The notes under the pieces are model-generated. The model saw only the letters and a list, made by a program, of their open reading frames with translations. It was not told the DNA's origin and searched no databases. The position numbers were made by a program, and so were the translations under genes. Shown piece by piece: positions 12,059 through 22,970 of a stretch of DNA of 64,000 bases. Position 1 is the first letter of the stretch; every line of letters begins with the position of its first letter. This stretch comes from Halictus rubicundus. Lineage: Eukaryota; Arthropoda; Insecta; Hymenoptera; Halictidae. The DNA lies in NCBI RefSeq assembly GCF_050948215.1, contig NC_135155.1:16457001-16521000 (forward strand), given 5' to 3'.

Positions 12059-13254
12059 TCTTGCAATTAGTCGAGTTAATTTTCATTTTACATAAAAATC
12101 CACAGTGTAGCTATGATTTATCTTCAAAACGTAAACGTCAGTTAGATCCGAGGAAAATGTTCTAAACGTTTAAGGAAAACGTTAGAATGTTGCTATGGAA
12201 AGATTGAAAAGTGGGTTAATAAACTAGAGGTTTGAAACGTTATTTCAGGTAATGTTCGAAATAACAGACCGGACGTTTGATGAGCCGCCACACACACAGT
12301 AGCTCTACAGCGGTTTTAGACAAAGAAGGGGATATACAGGACCGCAATTTTTCCTCCGTTCCGACATTTTCCTGCGTTTTTGAGGCAGTTTGAACATTGA
12401 ACGCGTGGGAACAGAAATCGTGGAACGTCGTGCCCGCCTCTCGTTGCTTTTGCCGCTTTAATGCGCCTACGTGCTCGGAGTCGGTGCCGCTGGCCGGTCA
12501 CTCGGTAAACAGGTAAAACGGTTTAACGCGGCTTGACAAATAAAATTACCGCTCTTGACGGTGTCGATTTTAAATTCACCGGTGAGAATTGAAAATCGAT
12601 ACCGGCCCCGTGAATATTTGCCGGCCGAATCGCGGCGCGGCGGCTCGCGGATACAACGTGTTCCTACGCTCAGTTAAATCCTCTTCCGGGGACGTTAATG
12701 TGCAGTTCTCGACAGTAATTCTCGCTGCAGGTGCAATCACGGACGAGTACCGCTGATAGCTGTGGACAATCCGTTTAACGAAGAATACCTTACCGTCGAA
12801 ACGACGAGTTATCTTTACAATAATCGAACAGATTACTCATTTTTCATATAAATCTTAACAATTTCTAGATCCTGTTCGACTGTGTATTTTTCCACGATAA
12901 AATGCCGACCAACTCGCTTGCAAAATCCACAGAGAAAGAGGAAAAAATACGGCTGTAGTAAGCTTTCAAACTTTTATACAGTGATTTCTCCGACTCGCTG
13001 TACTTCTCTTTAAATATCTCCCAAACTAGCGCGCAGATAAAGAAAAATGTTGTACGAAAATTGCTGGTCTTTTTACGTACAATAAGATCCCATAATAAAA
13101 AACATAAGTTTCCATTTGCAGAAAAGATTGACCTTCAAATGACCTTGAAAACGCCATCCAAATAAAAAACTGATACTGCCTCGAAATCCTTCGGCACGTG
13201 TTTTTAATATCTTTCATACTTTTCGAGATATTCGGCTGGAAAGTTTTCCTATGA
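12059..13254. other. unique sequence with one perfect hairpin
   Basis: Mixed DNA, GC-richer at 12350-12740. A short hairpin lies at about 12560-12604, with GGTGTCGATTTT facing AAAATCGATACC around a CACCGGTG centre. No gene, RNA fold of known type or MITE was recognised. Confidence 0.4.
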
Positions 13255-13427
13255 GCACCCCGTATATGTCGCCAAGGCCTGGAGGATAAACGTCGCGGAA
13301 TTCTCGGGGTATGGCACGAAGCTCGAGGGTCTTCGAACGCCGAGGAGTGTAAACATAACATGGCTCGGGTATGCCTCCTGGACGATATAAGACCTGTATT
13401 GGCGACATATATCGAGAATTCACTGTA
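13255..13427 (-). mobile_element. TA MITE, family D, copy 2
   Basis: Ends in GAGAATTCACTG followed by TA; the left end is eroded to CCCGTATATGTCGCC. Interior blocks GATAAACGTCGCGGAATT, GAGGAGTGTAAACATAAC and CTCCTGGACGATA match the family. About 170 bp, slightly shortened. Confidence 0.8.
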
Positions 13428-14374
13428 GTCCTATTCCGATAACCCCGTGCGTTCTTTAAACGAAAGGTCGAGTGAATTTTCATCCGAGGAGCGTGCTCAA
13501 TCTGACTAACCCCGGTTTGCTATAGCGGGGTACAGAACAGCGAGCAAGATGCATTATGCAACGGCTCACCAAAAACTAGCGAGCATTGTTCGAGCACAGT
13601 GGGAGTTAATGGGTTTGAATGCAACGTTCGGATATGCGACGAATCGCATCCAGCATCGCCGGGTGGGTCTCAGGTGCTCGATTCGGCAGCGGCGGATCCG
13701 ATTGTTTAATAATAGAAAACACTAAATGGAAGTGCAATCGGGGATCCCGCTATTTAGAATTCTGCCGCGTGCTCGCCGGGCCTTGTTAAACTGCAAGTCA
13801 GGACCCGGGCTCCCGGAGTCCGCGCGTCTTCGGTGCACCGAATCCGCGGCCGGCAAACTTTACGCTTGCGGCATCTGCTCGCGGACTCGCGGTCCGCGCA
13901 TTTTGCCAGCGAAAATGCGCCACGCTCAGGAATTCCCAGCGCCAACGTCTTAAATATTTCATTCGGACGCGGCACCGCAACCGGTAGAATTTACAGTCTG
14001 TAACGCGGGACCGTGGACGCGATACTTTTGCGAAAATGATCTCTTCCTGCGGTCAGCTTTATTCAGGTCGAAATTGTACTAATTCTTATTTAGCAGTGGC
14101 ACCGGTGACTCCGTCAAAAATTATAGCTTCGCAAGGTCATGAGTAATCTTGCGAATCGTATTCGATCGAAGTGTCTAGTCACATTCAATTGTTAATTCTC
14201 CGAGAGCTACGCGTGTCTATGAAAATATATTTAACAATAGTGTTCATAACGTTATCCGTCAGAAGGACAAATACGCTTTCCATATTGTGACTCTAAAGCA
14301 GGGTCTGTATTGAGCAGCTTGTAGGTGTTGTTGTGTGTATCTCCACGGCAACAAAAAGTCAGTGTGGACATAGC
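13428..14374. other. GC-rich then mixed unique sequence
   Basis: A GC-rich island at about 13600-14000 gives three overlapping antiparallel frames of 60-75 codons with no domain. The remainder is AT-richer and featureless. Confidence 0.4.
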
Positions 14375-14818
14375 TTAAGGGGGAACCTTGTGTGAAATGA
14401 AATTTTTGAGCATGTATTGCTCGATCGTTATGAAACTTGGTATATGTGTTCTATAAATAATTGGGCAAAACACGACGAGCTCCGATTTTTAAATTTTTTA
14501 TTTGTAACTTCGCCGTTTTTGCAATTTTGCCAATTTTAATAAAAGAAGAACGTCATGTTGTGCGCATTTCCATAAACTAACGATTTCATTTTGATTCTTT
14601 TGTTTCAGGTCATTTTTGTACACTGTACGCTGCACTGCCGAATTTCCAGGATGCCATTTTCAAGCCGTCATTGCATCATTCATATGAACGATTAAAATTT
14701 ATAAAAAATATTTTTGTTTCCGTTATAACGAACGATACCTCAAATTTTGAACCAATCTATGCATTACATTTAAAGAAAAAAATTCTTGAAGAACAGGCCA
14801 TTTTAGGTTCCCTCTTAA
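14375..14818 (+). mobile_element. TTAA element H1 (GGGGGAACCT ends)
   Basis: Lies between TTAA at 14375-14378 and TTAA at 14815-14818, spanning 14379-14814 (436 bp). Left end GGGGGAACCTTGTG; right end, read inward from the other strand, GAGGGAACCTAAAATG, so the inverted repeat is about 10 bp. It holds short AT-rich frames but no transposase. The right TTAA is also the left TTAA of the next element. Confidence 0.7.
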
Positions 14819-15256
14819 GGGGGCCGGCATGGTGTGAAATCCATATACGTATGCAAGGGTCAAAACCTAGACAAACTGCCGCTTCAATATTGCAATGAGC
14901 AGTTTAGAAGTGGTCAATTGTGTTTCCTAAAAGTCCAATCTACGTCTGTATGGAGCCCAAATTGCGAATTTCTACCTCATCGTCGAGTAATTTACAATAT
15001 TCGGCAGAAAATTCGAATTCTGAAGCAAGTATGACGTCACAAGATGGCTGCCGCTCAGAGATTCTCTTAATTTCGAGAGATTTAGTGTTCGTATCGAAAA
15101 AAAGGCTCCATACAGACGTAGCAAAGACATGTACAAACACGGTGGTATGCATTTTTAATTCATTACTTGTTTATTTAAGACGTAAAATGTCTAGAAAAAA
15201 AGGCACAGCGTAACATAGCGTGACAGTCAAGGCCAAATGCCTGCCGGCCCCCTTAA
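14815..15256 (+). mobile_element. TTAA element H2 (GGGGGCCGGCA ends)
   Basis: Lies between TTAA at 14815-14818 and TTAA at 15253-15256, spanning 14819-15252 (434 bp). Left end GGGGGCCGGCATGGTG; right end mirrors GGGGGCCGGCAGGC, giving an 11-bp perfect inverted repeat. A second internal inverted repeat, TACGTCTGTATGGAGCC at about 14940, is mirrored at about 15105. No transposase was seen. Confidence 0.75.
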
Positions 15257-15917
15257 GGTTCACCGAGAACGCTATGAGAGCGTAGAGAAAGGACGCATAG
15301 CATGCTAAAAACGTGACAAGAATAATACCTAATAACTCGAGCAGATATAGTTCGCTGGTGAGGTTCGCTAATTAGAATCCCAGGAGGGAGTCAGTGTTTA
15401 GTGGTTCCTGTTCCCTGCTACAGGATCATCATTTTCGCGCACGCGTTCCGTGCCAGTGACATAGAATTCGTAATGGGCGAAGGATTTTCCGAAAGACCGA
15501 AAGTTTCCCCGCAAAAGTACGGCAAGTTCGCCGTTTGGTTGGCAATCGGGCCCCCTATTATCATTCCAACGACGCTCCGCACTCGCAGGTGGCACTTCTC
15601 CGCAGTCGTCCAGGTTAATATCGTCATATCGGTGTGGTTCGGCCCGGCGAGGATTCCCGTCCAGCCTGCAGACGATTTTCACGGGGCCGTTACCCGGGAC
15701 ATCGCCGTCTGGGAAGAACGTCGCGCCATAAACGCCGTCGGGGAAGCAGCAACAAGTATCGAATCCCAAAGAGATCGCGGCAGAAACGCACCCACTGCCG
15801 ATCCACAGGGTGTCCGAAAAATCTCGGCAAACTCTCGAAAAGATTGGCTCCCCAAGTCATTCGAACTAACTTTTTCCTTTGCAATAATCTTCTCCGCGGC
15901 CTCGTTAAGGAGTTAAC
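15257..15917. other. GC-rich block with unresolved open frames
   Basis: Overlapping frames occur on both strands: 15401-15916 (+, 171 codons) and 15398-15769 (-, 123 codons). Neither shows a domain I recognise. The minus frame has a cysteine-rich start but no convincing splice acceptor upstream. ACAGGGTGTCC at about 15806 is a lone MITE-type end. A 48-bp stretch at 15866-15913 is an extra copy of part of the following palindrome. Probably non-coding; an exon cannot be excluded. Confidence 0.3.
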
Positions 15918-16190
15918 GACCTTGCTGAGGTCATTTGAAGCAACTTTCTCCTTTGCAAAAATCTTCTCCGCGGCCTCGTTAAGGAGTTATTAACGAAAAA
16001 CACGGACCAATCGGAGCGCGGCTGCAGGGGGCGTGTCCCGGCTCGGCCAACGGCAGCGCCACGCTCAGCGGGAAACAGAATTCGTCCGCGCTCTGATTGG
16101 TCCGTGGTTTCTCGTTAATAACTCCTCAACAAGGCCGCGGAGAACATTTTTGCAAAGGAAAAAGTTGCTTCAAATAATCTCAGCAAGGTC
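15918..16190. mobile_element. long palindrome MITE, about 104-bp arms
   Basis: The left arm 15918-16022 begins GACCTTGCTGAG and contains CTTCTCCGCGGCCTCGTTAA and CGGACCAATCGGAGCGC. It is mirrored by the right arm 16084-16190, which ends CTCAGCAAGGTC, around a GC-rich spacer of about 60 bp. The DNA could fold into a long hairpin. No target duplication was confirmed. Superfamily unknown. Confidence 0.75.
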
Positions 16191-17015
16191 CCCTCCAGGT
16201 TTTCTGACATTTCGATTCAGCTTGGCATCGCTTTAGTTGTAAGAAATATGCTCCAATCATTTCATCAACCGCTACGCCGCACAGTGGTCCGAATCGGAAA
16301 AATAAGTGACATTTAGCCCGAAAACGAACTTTCTCGTATCGATGTCTAATCAACGAACATTATTTCTTAAATGGCCATGGACCTCGAAAATGAAAAAATT
16401 AGTACATTTTAAGCAATATTACGGTTGTAATAAACATTGAAACTTGGACGTTTTAAGAACAGCATTTTTCGCCACAAAAATTGTTTCAAAAATATTTTCT
16501 CTCGATTTTTTTTTTAAATTGAAGAGCAGACTTTCGCGATGGAAAGTATTGTTTTTTAATGGCAATTCATGCACGTGTTCTATTAAAGAAATAATGTTGA
16601 ATATAGTAGGAAAAATTTGCGAAATTTTCTACATTAATAGAGCATATTTCTTTAATTCCACAGAATTCCGCTTTAAAACCAATTACAATATTTACAGTAC
16701 ATCTTCTTTTGTATAATCACACAAGAATTAGTTCCCCCCTCGTCCCACTTCACAAATTATTGATCTCTAATGTTGTCAATGTTCCGGCCGTCCATATAGT
16801 TTTATGTATACTCCTGTGTAGCTGCGGTTCGAATCCATCGCCCTACTCTGCAATACTTTGTATGCAACGTTTATGTTACGCTGCACATTCGACTGTCACA
16901 ATATATTCGACGTGTTTCTAGCATTCAGTTGAAAGAGAATCGTCTAAGCGTGCATAGTGAGATATTAAGAGCAATTTTTCTGTATTACAGTTATTTTTAT
17001 GTTATAACACAAAGG

Positions 17016-17284
17016 GAACTATTACCAATTGGGTAGCTTTCTGAGGAAGCTCAAGAAGTCCGACATAAAGATTTTAAACCAATTAGGTATAAAAATACCA
17101 GAAAAAATTCTCGAACTTTAGCAAGTGAAGATACACTGCTTAGACTACTCCTAACGTCCGATCCTTATATATCTAATATACGGATAAAATCACGTACAAA
17201 GAAAATTAGAAATTTAGATCAAGAAGCTAAAGAATTAATAATTACGAAACATAAAGTATGTAATAACAAATACAAAGTAACGTA
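17016..17284 (+). pseudogene. C-terminal transposon-protein remnant, copy 1
   Basis: The frame from 17016 reads ELLPIG, then a TAG stop at 17034-17036, then LSEEAQEVRHKDFKPIRYKN and on through LLLTSDPYISNIR. This is clearly homologous to the open frame at 41182-41565, which has ALLPAGQLSEEAQETRHKDF and LLLTSDPYISSIR. The stop replaces the conserved Gln, so the copy is dead. The frame then runs into the 36-bp array and ends at 17284. The motif set resembles uncharacterised, probably transposon-derived proteins scattered in arthropod genomes; that is recollection, not a search. Confidence 0.75.
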
Positions 17285-17540
17285 ACACAAAGTTTGTAAT
17301 AACAAATACAAAGTAACGTAACATAAAGTATGTAATAACAAATACAAAGTAACGTAACATAAAGTATGTAATAACAAATACAAAGTAACGTAACATAAAG
17401 TATGTAATAACAAATACAAAGTAACGTAACATAAAGTATGTAATAACAAATACAAAGTAACGTAACATAAAGTATGTAATAACAAATACAAAGTAACGTA
17501 ACATAAAGTATGTAATAACAAATACAAGGTAAATATTACT
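17253..17540. repeat. 36-bp minisatellite, 8 units
   Basis: Units start at 17253, 17289, 17325, 17361, 17397, 17433, 17469 and 17505, all exactly 36 bp apart. The core is AAAGTATGTAATAACAAATA followed by a CAAAGTAACGTAACAT-type half. Units are almost identical except the second. Because 36 is a multiple of three, the minus strand shows two long frames of 12-residue repeats, which I treat as artefacts. The array lies at the 3' end of the transposon-protein remnant. Confidence 0.95.
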
Positions 17541-17683
17541 AAAATAATTTTTTGATTTTTTTTCCACCCATTTGTAACATAATGATAATATATTATTAAT
17601 CCCAAATAACGTGTCGATATCTCTTCCAGGTTCAGAAGTTATATTCAAATGTCGCTAAATTCTCTGATCCGGACCGCTGTGCG

Positions 17684-18567
17684 CCGATGCTTTAATTCTG
17701 CGAAGGTGCGCGACAACAGACTAAAACGAATTTTTGCGCAGTCCTCTAAACCCGGTGGACATGACAGTCATAGCAAATACTAGTATGAAAAGCCCATTCG
17801 AGCTGTCTCCATTTCGGTCTGACGGTCCGGGTCTCTATTTAAGCAACGTTAATCAAAACTTTCCGCATAACTGTCCCCGCTTCTCCGCGCTGTCCTAATC
17901 ACCCGTTCTTCGGGCATCGTTCGCGCTATAGTAATAGGAATCACGGTGAACCGCTGTACACAACATCGCCGAGGAATGCGGGCAGAGGAGGATGGGACAG
18001 CGGGAGAAGATCCGAGAGTTCCAGAGCTTATGTCGGACAGGTCCCCTGCAGATGCACCGGGTGCAGGAACGCGTGTATCCGTGGCCACGGTCGCCGGTGT
18101 GGCTCGTGTGACACGTAAACGCGTCGTGTCGTTGCAATACGTCGACGACGGATGCAGTCGACTCGGCGAACACATAACGCGGCCGCTGAATGCGCCTTTG
18201 TAGGGCCACGTGCATATAATCGCGCAACCCGACCCGGCCCGGCCCGGCCCGGCCCGGCAAAATGCAATTTGCAGCCGCGGATACGTGCCGAATCGCGGCC
18301 GTCACGCGGACGTGGCCCTAGCAGATCGTGCCAGATCTCGCGTTAAGCTAGGTGTCCATTTGCGGGCTTCTCCCGATATCTGCTCCACGGAGTATCTATT
18401 CCCGAACTGTGCATCTCTCCGACACTGAGCTTCGGGGACCTTCGGAGCGCTTTCGCACGGAGATACTGTGGCCGAAATTTCTGAAGAACACTGTGTTCAT
18501 ACGAAGCGATTCAGTCACGTGTGCCACTTAAATTACACGGTATGTTCAAAAAGTACTCACAGCCCCA
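17684..18567. other. GC-rich unique block with CCCGG pentamers
   Basis: A GC-rich island at 17690-18350 carries overlapping frames of 60-136 codons on both strands, none with a domain. A CCCGG pentanucleotide repeat of about five units lies at 18236-18258. A similar run occurs at about 62184-62216. No gene is supported. Confidence 0.4.
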
Positions 18568-19637
18568 TTAACCCTTTGCACTCGAGTGGTGACTCTGAAT
18601 CACCACTAGAAATTGTTGTGGCATTATTTCAAAGAAATTACAAAAAATATTACAAAATATTTGTTACATTACAAAATTTGAATTTAATAGATTACTAAAC
18701 ATTTAAATATTGTATGTAGAAATCGGATCAGTTTCGTATGAATGAAATGAAAATATTGTAAGACGGAAGAGAAATTTAGTTTTAGATTCAAACTAGCGCC
18801 GAGTGCAAAGGGTTAATCACGTTACGGTGGTACTATGTAATTTTAACCCTTTGCACTCGAGTGGTGACTCTGAAGCACCACCAGAAATTCTTGTGGCATT
18901 ATTTCGAAGAAATTACAAAAAATATTACAAAATAGTTGTTACATTACAAAATTTGTATTGAATAGATTACTAAACGTTTAAATATTGTATGTAGAAATCG
19001 GATCAGTTTCGTACGAATGAAATGAAAATATTGCAAGACGGAAGAGAAATTTAGTTTTAGATTCAAACTAGCGCCGAGTGCAAAGGGTTAATCACGTTAC
19101 GGTGGTACTATGTAATTTTAACCCTTTGCACTCGAGTGGTGACTCTGAAGCACCACTAGAAATTGTTGTGGCATTATTTCAAAGAAATTACAAAAAATAT
19201 TACAAAATATTTTTTACATTACAAAATTTGAATTTAATAGATTACTAAACATTTAAATATTGTATGTAGAAATCGGATCAGTTTCGTATGAATGAAATGA
19301 AAATATTGCAAGACGGAAGAGAAATTTAGTTTTAGATTCAAACTAGCGCCGAGTGCAAAGGGTTAATCACGTTACGGTGGTACTATGTAATTTTAACCCT
19401 TTGCACTCGAGTGGTGACTCTGAATCACCACTAGAAATTGTTGTGGCATTATTTCAAAGAAATTACAAAAAATATTACAAAATAGTTGTTACATTACAAA
19501 ATTTGAATTTAATAGATTACTAAACATTTAAATATTGTATGTAGAAATCGGATCAGTTTCGTACGAATGAAATGAAAATATTGCAAGACGGAAGACAAAT
19601 TTAGTTTCAGATTGAAAATAGCGCCGACTGCAAAGCG
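18568..19637 (+). repeat. 275-bp tandem array built from a TTAA MITE (family B)
   Basis: Four units start at TTAA positions 18568, 18843, 19118 and 19393, exactly 275 bp apart. Each unit is TTAA, a 241-bp MITE (left CCCTTTGCACTCGAG, right GCGCCGAGTGCAAAGGG), TTAA, then the same 26-bp spacer starting TCACGTTACGG. The last unit has an eroded right end without TTAA. TTAA duplications with CCCTTTG ends fit a piggyBac-type MITE. The identical spacer shows that the element plus its flank was amplified as a block, not inserted four times. Confidence 0.95.
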
Positions 19638-20888
19638 CTCTACAATTTTCTTGTTCCACGATGTTCATTTGCTCTTCAGTATTCGTTTGTCCGTAAATGT
19701 TGTCACGATTACAACAATGGACATCTTCTCTTTCTGAAAAATCAAATTGCCAATGACGGATCGTATTTGAAGTGGCGAGATGTATTGCCCCGACGGAGTT
19801 CAAACTACCGAGGTGTGTTGGTTCGGCGGTAACCGATCAGTTGAAACAGGTCATTCCCAGCACTGTGTCAATATTGTACTGTGTGTGTGTGTGTGTGTGT
19901 GTGTGCGGCTAGAGGAGAAATGGTAAAAATGGTTTTAATTTAATTTTCGATTGCACCAGTGTTGGACCTTCTCGAGCACAGTATGCAGACCGTAGTCATT
20001 TGCGGAATCTGATACGGGATCCGAGGAAGGAACCCCCGAAGTGTCCTGCAGATCCGACGATGAAGTGTTCCTCGCGGACGACACTTGTCGATTCGAGTCG
20101 CATAAATCAGACGGATCGCTCCCGCGAACCATAAAAGTAAATCCGTAGGAAAAGTCTGACGGGACCTGCTTGATTTATGCGAGCCGAGGGGGGTGTGTAC
20201 ACTGTGATAAAAGGGTCGAGTAGTTCTTGCACATACTTGCAGAGAGAGTGAGAGAGAGAGAGAGGGCTGATGGATCGATGCGCAATGAGACCTCTCGATT
20301 TTGAAAAGCTTCGGTGTTCTGTTGGTTGTGCTTCGGAACGAAGCCGCTCTAGAGTGCCGATCCTGCTGAAAGATGTCGTTTCCGGATTAAATTGCATGAT
20401 TAATTCGACAGGATTTAACGTTTCTGCGAACCCTTGAATCGTGATTCTCAGGTTTCAAGATTTACGGATGCTGTCAATTTAACAGGTGTTAGGCATCATA
20501 AATATTATTTTCGAAGGACACATGTGCTCTCAGCTGTCCGATGAAATATGTCGCGAATTGGCTGCAGATTTTATGCATTTATGACGAGAACGAATAGGTG
20601 GGTGCGATTTGAAAGAATTTAAGTACATCTGTGTATTGCCTCCGGATTATTGAAATTGTTAAAAAGGGAAAGAAATTTCCCTTTTAAAGAAATTTTTAGA
20701 GAAATTGTTGAAAGGGGAAAGAATTGCATACGGGACATTTTTTCTGGAATCATCATACTTGCGTCAACTAATTTTCAAAAGATGGACCGTGTGAAACTTG
20801 TTTATCACGCTAGAAATTTTATGGTATTTCGATAAAAATCTGTAGACCATTGTCCAGCTTTACAAAATAGACAGCACGATATCAACAA
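19638..20888. other. unique sequence with (GT)n and (AG)n tracts
   Basis: Contains a (GT)12-type microsatellite at 19881-19905 and an AG-rich tract at 20241-20265. A 65-codon frame on the minus strand (19935-20132) has a Ser/Asp-rich, non-repetitive translation, with CAG as a possible splice acceptor just upstream. I cannot assign it to a family and do not call it a gene. No MITE was seen. Confidence 0.35.
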
Positions 20889-21180
20889 TACAGGGTGTCC
20901 CACCTAATCATCAAGTTTACGTCAAGAGTCCTACTTTTATGAAGTTTTCGTACTCAAGGTCACGTGAAGGTCATAATATTACAGGTCGTCGGATTCGTCT
21001 TGACCTCGGCTGTCATATAGCGATGATAAAAATATATCATTCCATTTAAAAAAACTTCGATGACCTTGGAACCTCACAAAATATAACTTTGAAGTTTTTT
21101 CGCTCATCATAATATTTGCCTCCCTCCAACTAATGTTTTCCTCTGAAATGTTTTTCTAGAGTTAAGTGAGACACCCTGTA
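20889..21180. mobile_element. TA-flanked CAGGGTGTCCC MITE
   Basis: Spans 20891-21178 (288 bp), flanked by TA on both sides. Left end CAGGGTGTCCCACCTAA; right end mirrors CAGGGTGTCTCACTTAA. TA duplication and CAGGG termini are common in Tc1/mariner-type MITEs of insects. A lone right end of the same type occurs at about 30285-30303. No coding sequence. Confidence 0.85.
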
Positions 21181-22901
21181 TATTGCATTCCTAGTTTCTC
21201 AGTGCGTTAAAATTTCCACTAGAGTCTCCCAAAATTGAAAACGGACCCTCCACTGCAGAGACGCGACGAGAAATTCTGATTGAAGTCGAGAAAATGAAAG
21301 CATCGTCCCGAAAATGTACAATGTAGACATACTCGGTTTAAGTGAATTATTTTGATTAACGCGGTAATGAAAAAGAGGTAACGGTGAAGCGGTGGAAGAC
21401 GATCGCGAAAAGCGCAGAACTCGAAATGCAATAACCGTGTTGACTTTGCCGACGGTTAAGCGGAGGTTCGCAAATCCGGAATGTAATTTGCGTATTTCGT
21501 TCTCCTTTCAGAGCGGCGGCGACGCGACGCGACGCGAGACGATTGCACGCTCGTAATTACCCGGAGCTCTTTAATACAAGTATCGGCTTTAATCGCCGTT
21601 CCTCCCGGCATCGATTGATTTTATTGTAGGTCGAACTACTTCCTGCCGCGTTAATTCACGCACGAGCCACCTAATTATACCTGTCCTGCCCGCGAATCGG
21701 AACGGAAGGTGTACGATACTCTGACAACTTATCGAACCGATTCGAGAAAGCTCCGCGTCTTTATCGGCACCGTAATTACGCTCGAACGAGTGAACGATGG
21801 TGGGTACGTAATCGAGTTAGCCGGGGATTAGAATGCCGGAAAAATAAAAATCATAAAAATGGAGACAGCCTGACTCGACTGCACGCACCTCAGGACTACG
21901 TCAATTCGTCCTCCGCCATTCCAAACAAAAGCCATGGCGTACAAAAGCCATAGTTCTGGGAGTTGTTTGCCTGGGGAAATTCAAAGCTTCCAATTTCTGT
22001 TCACGGAATGTTAAAAACGAAACCATTTTTAGTCCAGACAATTTCGAGTGGGCGTGCCCGTCGGATTTTGTAATGTACTCCGGTTATATCCTCCTTGTGT
22101 TCTTCGCGTTTCACCAAAATTGCCAATTCTATAAAGAATTTATGATTCAATAGTTTATACAAAAAAGAAAGCAAAAGTGTTTCAGTGTTTAGAAAACGTC
22201 TCGCTGTCAACTTCAAGGATAGTTTCCACTAAAAATTTCATTTCTACTCTCCACAGAGCTTCCCAAGGTTAACGCAATGTCAAACGAAACATTTTTCGCA
22301 ATATTAAAATCCAGAAATATACAATCCATAATATTCGAGTAACGTCCGACGTGTTTAGGAAATCCCACCTTTAACGGGGCGCGATAAATGTCGGTGCGAA
22401 GCGGGCGGGACCGGCGACAGCAATCCACCATCGAATTAATTAATATTTTATGTTGTCGGTGGGAACGGGCGGGGCGAACTCGCCAAACTTAAACATCGGG
22501 CGCAGTAAAGCGGCGTTTCCCGGTTGTGTTTGCGTTTTCCTCGCGACAACGGCCATTGTCTTCGTACAGTTTAAAATCGATTACGGTTTGAATCGTTGCG
22601 CTCCGGAGCTGAAGCAGAGGAGAGGAGTAAAAAGGGGACGAGCAGGACGAGGCGGGAGAGGAGGGAGACGGGGAACGTGGCTGAATCGCGCGACAGCGAC
22701 TTCCGGCCCGAGGGAAATCGAACGACACGAACGATACATCCGGCCCGAAGATGGCGAAGGATTATGAGACCTTCAATACGGACTGGCCATTGTTACGAGG
22801 CAAGATCGTTAACTTCATAATGACGCAATTGATAAGGAGGCTGGTTCGCGTCCCGTGAGCACGCGGGTCACTGCCCCGAGCAGAGGGACAGAGAGGAGGA
22901 G

Positions 22902-22903
<2 letters not shown>
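21181..22903. other. unique DNA with GC-rich islands
   Basis: GC- and CpG-rich islands at 21440-21830 and from 22370 onward contain several TAATTA/ATTA-type motifs. They are separated by AT-rich DNA. Frames are short or Arg/Gly rich and lack domains. They are candidates for regulatory DNA; nothing here proves it. Confidence 0.4.

Positions 22904-22967
<64 letters not shown>
22904..22967 (+). repeat. (AG)n microsatellite, about 30 units
   Basis: An almost perfect AG dinucleotide run, the longest in the window. It creates artefactual Arg-Glu repeats in the frame at 22855-23205. GA runs can bind GAGA-factor-type proteins in insects, but no function is shown here. Confidence 0.95.

Positions 22968-22970
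<3 letters not shown>

Larger units (their letters stand above)
16275..17683 (+). mobile_element. DNA transposon family M, copy 1 (decayed)
   Basis: The left end CGCCGCACAGTGGTCCG at 16275-16291 is mirrored on the right by CCGGACCGCTGTGCG at 17669-17683. The interior holds decayed coding sequence (17016-17284) and a minisatellite. Blocks near 16370-16480 (ACCTCGAAAATGAA) and 16729-16783 (TCCCCC..GTCCCACTTCACAAATTATT) match copy 2 at 40429. The terminal motif resembles that of the 516-bp element at 8428, suggesting related ends. The superfamily is unresolved. Confidence 0.7.

Noticed and set aside
15398..15769. Possible coding exon on the minus strand (123 codons)
   Set aside because: The translation looks less random than most, but there is no recognised domain, no good splice acceptor and a long competing plus-strand frame.
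16826..16836. tRNA T-loop-like GGTTCGAATCC
   Set aside because: The flanking bases do not form a T stem and no acceptor, D or anticodon arm could be placed around it.
17219..17648. Minus-strand frames with 12-residue tandem repeats
   Set aside because: They are translations of a 36-bp minisatellite; any array with a period divisible by three can do this.
19935..20132. Possible terminal exon on the minus strand (65 codons, Ser/Asp rich)
   Set aside because: A CAG acceptor-like site exists upstream, but no polypyrimidine tract or family match supports it.
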